Source of the DNA: a virus | IMG/VR virus record: IMGVR_UViG_3300013010_000001 | Coordinates: 1-47,316 of that record | Length of the DNA: 47,316 bases | Direction: 5' to 3' (one strand) | In this document: positions 37,638-44,642 of the stretch, piece by piece | Layout: each line of letters begins with the position of its first letter | Position numbering within the stretch: position 1 is the first letter of the stretch | Made by a program: the position numbers and the translations under genes | Notes under the pieces: generated by a model | Seen by the model: the letters and a program-made list of their open reading frames with translations, nothing else | What the model was told of the DNA's origin: nothing | Databases searched by the model: none

Positions 37638-38024
37638 TTAACATGCCAGCTCGAAGTTGATTTCGTACCAGTTTCGATTTGTCTCTGTGTAATAAGGACC
37701 CTGAATACTTCCAAGCGGGCGAATATTCATCATGCAACTTGTTGAAAAGTGCTCAATAGCTGCATCAAACAGGGATTCCGCGAACAACTCGGAAGCCTCT
37801 GTATCCCCAAGCGCACGACCATTAGCGCGACCGGTTACGATCACGCGAATCTGCGGATACTGGATATCACCATTAGGAGATCGGCCAGGATTAGACCAGA
37901 CGGCCACGAACTTCTTGGTTGAGTTATTCGTCTCTTCCCACATGCCGCGACTGATCGTATAGCCAGCAGTCGAAACGTAAGCCTCTAGCCAGTCTCGAAA
38001 CAGATTGATAGGTGTATGGCTCAT
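37638..38024 (-). CDS. tail terminator-like protein
   Basis: 128 residues upstream of the tube gene, as for lambda U-type tail terminators. Fold cues: an N-terminal helix (INLFRDWLEAYVSTAGYTIS), strands (KFVAVWSNPG, PQIRVIVTGRANGRALGDTE), helix, and a final strand pair. One base shared with the next gene's stop. Confidence 0.75.
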   Translation of the reverse strand: MSHTPINLFRDWLEAYVSTAGYTISRGMWEETNNSTKKFVAVWSNPGRSPNGDIQYPQIRVIVTGRANGRALGDTEASELFAESLFDAAIEHFSTSCMMNIRPLGSIQGPYYTETNRNWYEINFELAC

Positions 38025-38437
38025 TAGATTTTCATATGCCTTTCAATGATTGAGTCGATATCGCGGCGTGCGTCTGAGTCTTCGAATGCTTTGCGCAGGA
38101 ATCCGGGTTCGGCGTCAGGGTCCCACACATTGCCACGTGACGGATCTGAAGTTGAACGCGGCGTGTTTGTACCCTTTAGCGTTCCCTTGGCATCGTGTAC
38201 GGCTGCTGCATAGGCTGCTGTGTATCCAAGCATACCCGAAACCTTGCTGCCTGATTTTGTGATCTGGCGGAACTGACTATTAATCAGGTTGCTAGTATCG
38301 ATTGGCGTCATTGTTGCAGCGTAACCGGCAGCCGTTATCAGAACTTCGGTTAACGCACGCTCAGCCATTGGCCCGCTAATCTCGCCGGTAATGCGCTTGA
38401 GTGATTGGCGAACTTCGCGCAGGCCACGGACTGGCAT
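38024..38437 (-). CDS. HK97 gp10-like tail completion protein
   Basis: 137 residues. GLREVRQSLKRITGEISGPM, TMTPIDTSNLINSQFRQI, MLGYTAAYAAAVHDAKGT and the C-terminal FLRKAFEDSDARR fit HK97 gp10/minor capsid-neck proteins, which occur between the head closure and terminator proteins. TAATG-type coupling on both sides. Confidence 0.85.
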   Translation of the reverse strand: MPVRGLREVRQSLKRITGEISGPMAERALTEVLITAAGYAATMTPIDTSNLINSQFRQITKSGSKVSGMLGYTAAYAAAVHDAKGTLKGTNTPRSTSDPSRGNVWDPDAEPGFLRKAFEDSDARRDIDSIIERHMKI

Positions 38438-38781
38438 TAGACAGTCTCCAAGTCGTACTCATCCTCATAGCCAAACGCCGACATGCCGTGACGCGCAATC
38501 TTGCGAATCTCTGCGGCCTGTACTGCGTCCCATGCTTGTGCGGTAGTGTCGCCGTATGCGATTCTGTCTAGATACTTTGGGCGCACGTCGCCCGTGTAGT
38601 AAATGTCACGAGTAACGAACTCTGCGCCCTCAGTGTCTCGGGATTGACGGGATACGCCTTCGTGGCCGCACAGGATGATGTAAGGGGTTCCGTATGTTAC
38701 AGGACCGCCCCATTCGCCTTCTGCGAGCCTTGGATATACGGTCGCGGTGTCGATCATGTACCACGCGGACATGAATGCCAT
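38437..38781 (-). CDS. head closure / head-tail joining protein
   Basis: 114 residues, second neck gene before the gp10-like protein. Beta-rich: DTATVYPRLAEGEWGGPVTY, TPYIILCGHEG, GAEFVTRDIYYTGDVRPKYL, DRIAYGD. These features and the position match SPP1 gp16/HK97-type stoppers. An alternative ATG lies at 38772. Confidence 0.7.
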   Translation of the reverse strand: MAFMSAWYMIDTATVYPRLAEGEWGGPVTYGTPYIILCGHEGVSRQSRDTEGAEFVTRDIYYTGDVRPKYLDRIAYGDTTAQAWDAVQAAEIRKIARHGMSAFGYEDEYDLETV

Positions 38782-38999
38782 TATGCGATCCCCATGCCGA
38801 TGACTATCCCAGCAATAAACACTAGAACCATGATGAACCCTGCGCCAATCAGCGGAATAGGTAGATCGCGATGACTTGATTCAGGTGAGCCGCCGACCAT
38901 CTCAACCTTTGGACGCTCAGCGTTTTTATTTGGAGCAGGCCTTGCCTCGTCAATCTCGACGAACATATAGCCTGATGGAGTCCAGTCTAAACGCATCAT
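38781..38999 (-). CDS. small structural-operon membrane protein, 72 aa
   Basis: ATGATG at 38999 overlaps the preceding TAA (TAATG). N-terminal strand region (MMRLDWTPSGYMFVEIDEAR), then one C-terminal membrane segment (IPLIGAGFIMVLVFIAGIVI). Unusual between the neck genes; no family recognised. Confidence 0.6.
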   Translation of the reverse strand: MMRLDWTPSGYMFVEIDEARPAPNKNAERPKVEMVGGSPESSHRDLPIPLIGAGFIMVLVFIAGIVIGMGIA

Positions 39000-39385
39000 T
39001 AGCAGCACTTCCCGCCAGTTGATACCCACAGGCCAGCACTTGCGCCAATCACAGGGATCAAGCCGTCTGTACACCCAGACTTATCTAGGTTGTATAAAAG
39101 CCCTCGAACATTATTGAACGCATCTGTTTCGTTCGTGTACCGGAAAGACTGACTTGCGCCGCTTGGCGCCGTCTGAGAACTGATATATTTCGAAGAGCCT
39201 GGGATAGACATCAAGCCCATCAGGTAAAGCATAATCAGCAAGATTTTAGAGTCGGAGTATCCAGCCCCGATAAGGCACTGCTCGACAGCCGCAGCCTCAT
39301 CAAGGATAGCCTGTAGTACAAAATCAGGCGCTAGAGGCACTCCCATTGACGTAAGGAACGCTTTTAGCTGGTCTAAAGTCGGCAT
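38999..39385 (-). CDS. head-tail adaptor-like protein
   Basis: Start at ATG 39385 (MPTLDQLKAFLTSMGVPLAP) with GGTGAAG upstream; 128 residues. N-terminal helices (DFVLQAILDEAAAVEQCLIG, AGYSDSKILLIMLYLMGLM) resemble gp6-type connectors that sit under the portal. Role inferred from position after the capsid genes and before the stopper. The promoter of GIY-YIG gene 2 starts 19 bases upstream. Confidence 0.65.
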   Translation of the reverse strand: MPTLDQLKAFLTSMGVPLAPDFVLQAILDEAAAVEQCLIGAGYSDSKILLIMLYLMGLMSIPGSSKYISSQTAPSGASQSFRYTNETDAFNNVRGLLYNLDKSGCTDGLIPVIGASAGLWVSTGGKCC

Positions 39386-39403
39386 TTCTTCACCATTTAT
39401 TGG

Positions 39404-39432
39404 TTGCAATGACAATTCTATCACGGCATAAT
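39404..39432 (+). promoter_or_regulatory. promoter of GIY-YIG gene 2
   Basis: TTGCAA (39404-39409), 17-base spacer, CATAAT (39427-39432), then CGGAGG before the ATG at 39454. Confidence 0.6.
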
Positions 39433-39453
39433 GTATTTAAAATCGGAGGATGC

Positions 39454-40347
39454 ATGCCTAAAAGATTGAAGCTTTCTGAATTCGTTTCGAGATCATCAAA
39501 AACGCATGATGGATTTTACTCATACGAGCACTCTATCTACAGGAACAACTCATCTCCTACCGCTATAACGTGCCCATATCATGGCGTTTTCTTCCAGTCG
39601 CCAATGTCTCACCTTGCTGGACAGGGATGTACAGAGTGCGGAAAACAGAAGAAATCGAGACTAAACACCAAAACAACAGATCAGTTCATTCAGTCTGCGA
39701 TATCTGTTCATGGCGACAGGTACTCATACGAAAAATCTTTTTACGTAAGAAATGACAAGAAGCTAGAGATCATTTGCAGAACGCACGGAGTATTCCTTAT
39801 GACTCCTAACGCGCATACCGGAGGACAAGGGTGCTCTAGGTGCGCCGACGAATTAAATGCGCTAAAGAGGTTAAAGCCTTTTTCTGAATTTCTATTGCAG
39901 GCTAATGCGGTGCATAACAACAAATATTGCTACGTAGAATCAACTTATTCAGGAGACTCAAAGAAGCTTGAAATTATCTGCGAAGATCACGGATCATTCT
40001 TGCAATCGCCAAATAGACATCTTAGAGGAAGCGGATGTCCAAAGTGCAGCGTTCCTGGGTTTGACGTAGATAAACCAGCTCACTTGTATCTGCTCAGGAG
40101 TGATTGCGGAGCCTACATAAAAGTCGGGATAGCTAACAAGCTGCGAGATCGACAAACGAAGCTCAGAAAGAGAACTCCGTTCAAATTCGAAGTAATCCAT
40201 ACTTTTGAATCTGAGGGCTGCGAGATCGCAGCTCTCGAAAAGCACTACCATTCAAGGCTAGAAAGCTGCGGCTTTAGATATTTTGATGGAGCCACTGAAT
40301 GGTTCAAAATAGATAGGGACATCGTGTCTGAGATACAAGGTCTGTAA
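39454..40347 (+). CDS. GIY-YIG homing-type endonuclease with three DUF723-like repeats
   Basis: Start at ATG 39454 (MPKRLKLSEFVSRSSKTHDG) after CGGAGG; 297 residues. Three tandem repeats of about 65 residues with F....VH..KY.Y, then I.C..HG.F.QSP..H..G.GC..C (e.g. ITCPYHGVFFQSPMSHLAGQ, IICEDHGSFLQSPNRHLRGS), the DUF723 zinc-binding module. C-terminal GIY-YIG-like domain HLYLLRSDCGAYIKVGIANK, with Arg, a Glu (ALEKHYHSRL) and FDGATEWFKIDRDI. Paralogue of 35694-36827. Inserted antisense between connector and capsid-side genes. Confidence 0.82.
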   Translation: MPKRLKLSEFVSRSSKTHDGFYSYEHSIYRNNSSPTAITCPYHGVFFQSPMSHLAGQGCTECGKQKKSRLNTKTTDQFIQSAISVHGDRYSYEKSFYVRNDKKLEIICRTHGVFLMTPNAHTGGQGCSRCADELNALKRLKPFSEFLLQANAVHNNKYCYVESTYSGDSKKLEIICEDHGSFLQSPNRHLRGSGCPKCSVPGFDVDKPAHLYLLRSDCGAYIKVGIANKLRDRQTKLRKRTPFKFEVIHTFESEGCEIAALEKHYHSRLESCGFRYFDGATEWFKIDRDIVSEIQGL

Positions 40348-40374
40348 AAAAGCCCTCAATCACGAGTGCTTTTT
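40347..40374. terminator. terminator of GIY-YIG gene 2
   Basis: AAAAAGC/GCTTTTT stem with inner CTC/GAG pairs. The T5 run is on the + strand side, and the A5 run gives T5 on the - strand. Overlaps the stop of the convergent gene at 40356. Confidence 0.6.
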
Positions 40375-40538
40375 ACTGTATGGCGTTTGGCTCTAGGGCT
40401 GGCAACCTCAAGCACCTTCAAAGCCTCTTCAGGCAGCGATACGCACTTACCCCTGAGCCACTGCGGGCATGAGTCAGCTTCTACGATGTCGCCAGCCTCA
40501 AGGCCGTTCGTTGGGTATGTCACGCGGAATCTAGCCAT
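40356..40538 (-). CDS. small head-operon protein, 60 aa
   Basis: MARFRVTYPTNGLEAGDIVE, a strand-rich start, then CPQWLRGKCVSLPEEALKVL and a basic tail (SPRAKRHTVKSTRD). Start shares one base with the previous stop (TAATG). Unknown; small proteins after the capsid gene are often neck or decoration proteins. Confidence 0.6.
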   Translation of the reverse strand: MARFRVTYPTNGLEAGDIVEADSCPQWLRGKCVSLPEEALKVLEVASPRAKRHTVKSTRD

Positions 40539-40714
40539 TACTCTTTATCCTTTGGTGGTCGGCCACGGCGTGGAGCTTCGATTTCTACCGATTCAACCTC
40601 GACAGCCTTGTTTACCAGAGTAACTGGCAGCGACTCATGTTTGACACGAGTGCCAACATCAAGTTCTACTCCGCCAACAAACACACCTTTCTCTGTAATC
40701 TCAAACTCTTTCAT
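40538..40714 (-). CDS. small head-operon protein with AT-hook-like end, 58 aa
   Basis: ATG 40714, 58 residues: MKEFEITEKGVFVGGVELDV, a polar middle, and a tail IEAPRRGRPPKDKE. The RRGRPPK core matches the AT-hook minor-groove motif (RGRP flanked by basic/Pro). Lies right after the capsid terminator and is coupled to 40356-40538. Could touch DNA inside the head; that is inference. Confidence 0.6.
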   Translation of the reverse strand: MKEFEITEKGVFVGGVELDVGTRVKHESLPVTLVNKAVEVESVEIEAPRRGRPPKDKE

Positions 40715-40732
40715 TTCTAAACCTCAATAAAA

Positions 40733-40752
40733 AGGGGCCCGCTAAGGCCCCT
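40733..40752 (-). terminator. terminator downstream of the capsid gene
   Basis: AGGGGCC/GGCCCCT stem with 6-base loop (40733-40752). On the - strand it is followed by TTTTTATTG. Probably lowers expression of the neck and tail genes relative to capsid. Confidence 0.8.
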
Positions 40753-40768
40753 ATTTTAACTCAGCAGA

Positions 40769-41776
40769 TTAGCCCTTGGTGAACTGGGCATAACCCGCGT
40801 TACCAGCATAATCACGCTTGAACTGTGGAGCAACTGCGGTCATGATCTGGAAGCTGTACTCGTCGGTGAAGTTTTTACGTTCAATCGGCATAGTGGTAAC
40901 AGGCATACCAGTCAGGATCTCAACAACCCGACGCTCTTTGACCACTGCCAGAATTTCGTTGGCAGGTACTGCGGTCGAAGGAACGATTGCCAGAACGCCA
41001 GGGATCGCCATGATGCGAGTCAGGATGGTGTTCTGTGGGGCTGCGGTCACGTAGTCGGCAACCGACATTGCGAACCAATCACCGTAGTTAAGGTATACAG
41101 TCACACCGCCGTAGTAGTTCTTGGCTTGCAGTCCTTGAAGAACTTTGGTGATTGCCGAAACCCACTGAGCGCCGGTAGCGGTCACGAGGTCGAAGTTACC
41201 GAACAGGCCGGTAGCGCGGCCTGGAGCAGTACGCAGGCCGTAGACCTGAGCGCCGCTAACGTTGAACTTGGTGTCGCCGTTAACAACCAGGTCTTCAAGC
41301 TTCTCGATGATGCGGCGGTTGCCGTTGTCACGAGTGGCGGCGTCCAGATACTGCCAGCCACCATCTTGACGAGCAGCCTCAACATCGCGCCAGCCGAAGG
41401 TGAAAGTGGTGTCGTAGATCGGCAGCGGAGTGCCTTCGTAATCGAGAACCGGTGCGTCTGCTTTGGCGCGGCTACGGCCATCCAGCGAGCTGCTCACTTC
41501 GCCAGAGTCGGAGACTTTGGAGAAGTAGTTAAGAACCTTGCCGATTGGCACGTTCTTTTGCAGGCTTGACAAGTCGTTGAACACACCGAGTTGAGCACGC
41601 TGCAAAGTGATCAAGTCTTGGTCGTAGGTAGCCCAAGCATCACGCGGGATGGTATAGGCGTTACCGATCAGCTCGCCTTCGCTTTCTTTTGCGAGACGTT
41701 CCTGGCGGGCGTTGTGAGCGCGGCGCTTGCCGATAACGGCGGCCTCTTGCTCTTTGTTAAAAGTCAAAATAGGCAT
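40769..41776 (-). CDS. major capsid protein (DUF6260 type)
   Basis: 335 residues, the size and style of HK97-fold capsids. Key stretches: FNDLSSLQKNVPIGKVLNYF, TTFTFGWRDVEAARQDGGWQ, RRIIEKLEDLVVNGDTKFNV, GLRTAPGRATG, and a beta-rich C-terminus (EILAVVKERRVVEILTGMPV, EYSFQIMTAVAPQF). It lies between decoration/protease genes and the neck genes, with an isolated strong terminator after it, as expected for the most abundant virion protein. Confidence 0.88.
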   Translation of the reverse strand: MPILTFNKEQEAAVIGKRRAHNARQERLAKESEGELIGNAYTIPRDAWATYDQDLITLQRAQLGVFNDLSSLQKNVPIGKVLNYFSKVSDSGEVSSSLDGRSRAKADAPVLDYEGTPLPIYDTTFTFGWRDVEAARQDGGWQYLDAATRDNGNRRIIEKLEDLVVNGDTKFNVSGAQVYGLRTAPGRATGLFGNFDLVTATGAQWVSAITKVLQGLQAKNYYGGVTVYLNYGDWFAMSVADYVTAAPQNTILTRIMAIPGVLAIVPSTAVPANEILAVVKERRVVEILTGMPVTTMPIERKNFTDEYSFQIMTAVAPQFKRDYAGNAGYAQFTKG

Positions 41777-41782
41777 GTCTTA

Positions 41783-42214
41783 TTACACCACGTAAGAGTT
41801 AGCGAGGATTCGGATGTCACCGAGGCCGTTTGCAGCGATTGCGCGGGATGCAGCCTCATCAAACACAGCTACAGCAACTTCACCGGCAACGGCGGCCTTA
41901 AATTGGCCGTTAGCAATGCTCAGCACTGCGCCTGGAGCGTAGGTTGCAGCAGCAAAGCGAACATTGAACTCGTACTGCGGAACAGGCTTGAATGCTTCTC
42001 CAGTCTCGCCAGCAGGAACAGCGGTATCCACGGTTTCGCCGATGTAGGCGCGGTTATGGGTGATGAAGAAGTCAACCTTCGAGGTTGCTGCCAACACGAA
42101 CTGGCCCGCAGTGATCGACACAGCCAAACCAGGCAAGGTCGCAGCAGTGAACTTCAGAGTGCGCGAATCAGGCTGTGCAAGATGCACAGGACCACGCCAG
42201 ATAACGTTAGCCAT
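41783..42214 (-). CDS. head decoration/stabilisation-like protein
   Basis: 143 residues, beta-rich: VIWRGPVHLAQPDSRTLKFT, GLAVSITAGQFVLAATSKVD, YAPGAVLSIANGQFKAAVAG, EVAVAVFDEAA. Position between protease/scaffold and capsid, and the DUF2190/decoration-type look (GxxV.I..GQ) suggest a capsid surface protein. The start overlaps the previous stop. Confidence 0.72.
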   Translation of the reverse strand: MANVIWRGPVHLAQPDSRTLKFTAATLPGLAVSITAGQFVLAATSKVDFFITHNRAYIGETVDTAVPAGETGEAFKPVPQYEFNVRFAAATYAPGAVLSIANGQFKAAVAGEVAVAVFDEAASRAIAANGLGDIRILANSYVV

Positions 42215-42555
42215 TATTTGGCCTCCTGATCAGCTTGGTTCAAGCTATAGCCTTCGAACTCGTCTTTGGCGTTAGTGGAAACACCGCCCGACAAGATGCC
42301 GGCAGCAGTTTGAACGCTGGCGAACATTGCATCCAGAGCTTCGCCGGACAGGGCGTTTGCAACAACTTCGCCGTGTACTGCGGATACCGCGGCGCGCTTG
42401 TCTTTCAGGCCTGCTTCGGCGTTAGCCTGAATAGCGGTATTAGCAGCCAATACATCTGCTTTAAGCTTTTCGTTTTCGGCCTGTACAGAAGCGAGGGAAG
42501 CATTAGTAGCCTCAAGCGCCTTGTCTACGATGGCCTGAACCTGCTCAGGGGTCAT
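42214..42555 (-). CDS. possible internally started scaffold protein
   Basis: In-frame ATG 42555 (residue 307 of the DUF2213 protein), preceded by GAGGA and a 7-base spacer. The 113-residue product would be the coiled-coil region only. Lambda Nu3 and related scaffolds arise this way; here it is a prediction from the ribosome site and domain boundary. Confidence 0.4.
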   Translation of the reverse strand: MTPEQVQAIVDKALEATNASLASVQAENEKLKADVLAANTAIQANAEAGLKDKRAAVSAVHGEVVANALSGEALDAMFASVQTAAGILSGGVSTNAKDEFEGYSLNQADQEAK

Positions 42556-43473
42556 ATCTACTTCCTCGATTACGTTTGCCTGTACAGGCGGTTTAGTTTT
42601 GGTGCTGAAATATTTTACCATAGCTTTCAAGTTAGCCATGATTGCGTTAGTTTTAACCTTATACGACGTTTCAACAGTCACTACTTTCGATTCACCAGTG
42701 AGGATTGGATTGTCACCCTCGTAGTGATAGTCGATAGTGTAAGTTCCTTCTGGAGTAACGTAGATCAGCGCACGATCATCGAAGTCTTGCACGTATGCGT
42801 AAGAGTCCGAAGTAGCGAATCGCTCTTTGACTGCCTCGCTCAAGATTGCAAGTTTCTCGCCGTATGAGTCATCTAGGGCGTCTTCGTTAACAACTGGAAT
42901 CGCAGAATTGATAACGAAGGTCTTGTTGACCATCATGCCTACGCCGTCTTCCGGGGTTGCCGCGCCTTGCTCATTTAAAAGCAGAGCGTCATGGTCAAAA
43001 ACCATATTCCTTGCAATCCACCCATAACCATCAGCGTTCGGGGTCATCTCGCGATCAAGGAAGATGCCGGTAGAGGTATGGATTGGCTCGCCCTTGTCGA
43101 TGGCCTCAAGCAGTGCTCGACCGCCCTCAGTGTTCTTGGCGAACTCTACATCGATCCATTTTTCAATACTGACTCTGTGACCGACTCGCTCAACGTTTCG
43201 ATTCCAGGCACCAACATGGTAGGCGTTGATCGCCTCAGGCTGTCTGGCGCTAACGTAATCACCATCCACCATTGGGTGAGACAGTGGTGCAAGGGTTCCC
43301 TCAAGTCCTTTGTAGGCTTTGTCGATCTCTTCCTTAGGATAGAGCCCATTGTTCATGATGACGCCATCTGGAAGAGTGAACGAAGGCACCACGATATGCT
43401 CGCGACCGTTATGTTGCTCTCGGCGGATTGACGCAGCGTTTACAGCCACTCGGACGTTTACGCGGGTATTCAT
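42214..43473 (-). CDS. DUF2213 prohead protease fused to scaffold-like domain
   Basis: 419 residues. The N-terminal ~190 residues are DUF2213 (EHIVVPSFTLPDGVIMNNGL, APLSHPMVDGDYVSARQPEA, IHTSTGIFLDREMTPNADGY, FDHDALLLNE), thought to be the capsid-maturation protease of this lineage. The C-terminal 113 residues (MTPEQVQAIVDKALEATNAS, LASVQAENEKLKADVLAANT) are coiled-coil scaffold-like. An internal in-frame ATG at 42555 with GAGGA 7 bases upstream could give the scaffold alone, as in lambda C/Nu3. Confidence 0.82.
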   Translation of the reverse strand: MNTRVNVRVAVNAASIRREQHNGREHIVVPSFTLPDGVIMNNGLYPKEEIDKAYKGLEGTLAPLSHPMVDGDYVSARQPEAINAYHVGAWNRNVERVGHRVSIEKWIDVEFAKNTEGGRALLEAIDKGEPIHTSTGIFLDREMTPNADGYGWIARNMVFDHDALLLNEQGAATPEDGVGMMVNKTFVINSAIPVVNEDALDDSYGEKLAILSEAVKERFATSDSYAYVQDFDDRALIYVTPEGTYTIDYHYEGDNPILTGESKVVTVETSYKVKTNAIMANLKAMVKYFSTKTKPPVQANVIEEVDMTPEQVQAIVDKALEATNASLASVQAENEKLKADVLAANTAIQANAEAGLKDKRAAVSAVHGEVVANALSGEALDAMFASVQTAAGILSGGVSTNAKDEFEGYSLNQADQEAK

Positions 43474-43526
43474 TAGATGTCTGGCCTCTCATCGCTAGAA
43501 ATAAGGCCTTCGTATTCGTCAAGCAT
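43473..43526 (-). CDS. 17-residue leader ORF before the protease
   Basis: ATG CTT GAC ... ATC TAA encodes MLDEYEGLISSDERPDI. A strong TTGGAGG lies before it, and its TAA overlaps the protease ATG (TAATG), while the protease itself has no other clear ribosome site. Most likely a translational coupling device; a functional peptide is less likely. Confidence 0.5.
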   Translation of the reverse strand: MLDEYEGLISSDERPDI

Positions 43527-43571
43527 ATGCAAGCCTCCAATAGATAGCCGATAGTTTATCACGGGCAAAAG

Positions 43572-43596
43572 AAACCCCGCCGAAGCAGGGTTTTTT
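43572..43596. terminator. bidirectional terminator
   Basis: AAACCC(C)GC-CGAA-GC(A)GGGTTTTTT (43572-43596): stable tetraloop hairpin with a C/A mismatch, T6 on the + strand and TTTCTTTT on the - strand. Ends the 43612-44550 gene; the protease/capsid transcript must start after it. Confidence 0.8.
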
Positions 43597-43611
43597 GTGT
43601 GGCTGGGTTGA

Positions 43612-44550
43612 TTATGGTCGGCGGATGAATTTGAATGATGAGGCCGGACACCAGAGAGTGATTTCTCTATCAGAAACTACATCAACCTCCGCTGAAGATC
43701 CTTGGTCATCTCGATCAACTGACTTAATTTTGTAAAGTTGCCCCTCCGTGTAGTATCCATCGTGCTTCATGGGAACGCTAATGCACTCAACTACGTCATC
43801 GTACTCCCAATTCCGCCAATCGCCCATATCGACACCCTCAAACTGCGACATAACGCTAACCACTGGAGGAATCAGCGCAAACCCCTCGCTTGCCAGTCGC
43901 TCAATTATGGCGTCACGCTCGCGGGTATATTTTTCGATGTAGGCATTGAGTTCGGTGACTTCATCGCGCCATTTGAATGGGGTTTCGATCTGATCCCATT
44001 TGGCAGTCAGATCATCAATAGCCTGACTAGCCTCGGTGGTGTCAATCTCTACCTTGTAGCTCAGTGTTCCAATTGTCGTATCTTTCACCTCTACCTCCTC
44101 CGCTTGTGGCTGGCTGATTACTCGGTATTTCATGATGTTCGCAGCCACATCGCAATCAAAATGGCGCCACAAGAACGCATTCGCCAAGCCTTGTTGGATA
44201 TCGCCGCAGCGAAGCTTTACTTCTACCCAAGTCCCTTCATCCACAGGCTGAGAATTGCCACGATGCCGCTTCCACTCGCCACCCTTCTGACGGTCGCGCT
44301 CGGCTTGCCATTGGGCCCTGTTCACGTTTGCTGTATCGTGATCATCTGCAAGATCAAGCTTTTTATCGTACATTGGCGCGTTATATGCCATCTCTATATC
44401 TGATCCGACTACATACCAAATACCGTCATTGTATTCTGTTGGAAAGCCTTTAGATGTAGCGAAAACCTCGCCATTTCCCCATTGGAAATAAACAACGACA
44501 TTCTCAGGCCATTCCGCCAATTCCTTCGCCAACAATTCAACCAATTTCAT
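43612..44550 (-). CDS. hypothetical multi-domain accessory protein, 312 aa
   Basis: Start at ATG 44550 (MKLVELLAKELAEWPENVVV) with AGGAGG 9 bases upstream; the alternative GTG at 44577 precedes the ribosome site. The first ~75 residues (FQWGNGEVFATSKGF..DGIW) resemble a short domain found alone in many phage proteins. The middle has WVEVKLRCGDIQQGLANAFL, then a coiled part (DEVTELNAYIEKYTRERDAI) and a C-terminal beta domain (VVECISVPMKHDGYYTEGQL). It appears built from several accessory modules. Monocistronic, between head genes of opposite orientation. Confidence 0.7.
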   Translation of the reverse strand: MKLVELLAKELAEWPENVVVYFQWGNGEVFATSKGFPTEYNDGIWYVVGSDIEMAYNAPMYDKKLDLADDHDTANVNRAQWQAERDRQKGGEWKRHRGNSQPVDEGTWVEVKLRCGDIQQGLANAFLWRHFDCDVAANIMKYRVISQPQAEEVEVKDTTIGTLSYKVEIDTTEASQAIDDLTAKWDQIETPFKWRDEVTELNAYIEKYTRERDAIIERLASEGFALIPPVVSVMSQFEGVDMGDWRNWEYDDVVECISVPMKHDGYYTEGQLYKIKSVDRDDQGSSAEVDVVSDREITLWCPASSFKFIRRP

Positions 44551-44579
44551 ACCATCCACCCTCCTATTAATGTCCACAA

Positions 44580-44616
44580 ACCTTAGCCGAATCCAACCTC
44601 CCGCGCAAGGTATAAT
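44580..44616. promoter_or_regulatory. divergent promoters between portal and accessory gene
   Basis: Leftward: TTGCGC (44603-44608), 17-base spacer, TAAGGT (44580-44585) on the - strand. Rightward: perfect TATAAT (44611-44616) for the portal gene, with no clear -35. The two overlap, so one may interfere with the other. Confidence 0.55.
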
Positions 44617-44642
44617 GGAAATAATTTACGAGGCCCTATTTT

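Noticed and set aside
41126-42229. Long rightward frames opposite the capsid genes
   Set aside because: Antisense shadows of strongly codon-biased capsid genes, without ribosome sites.
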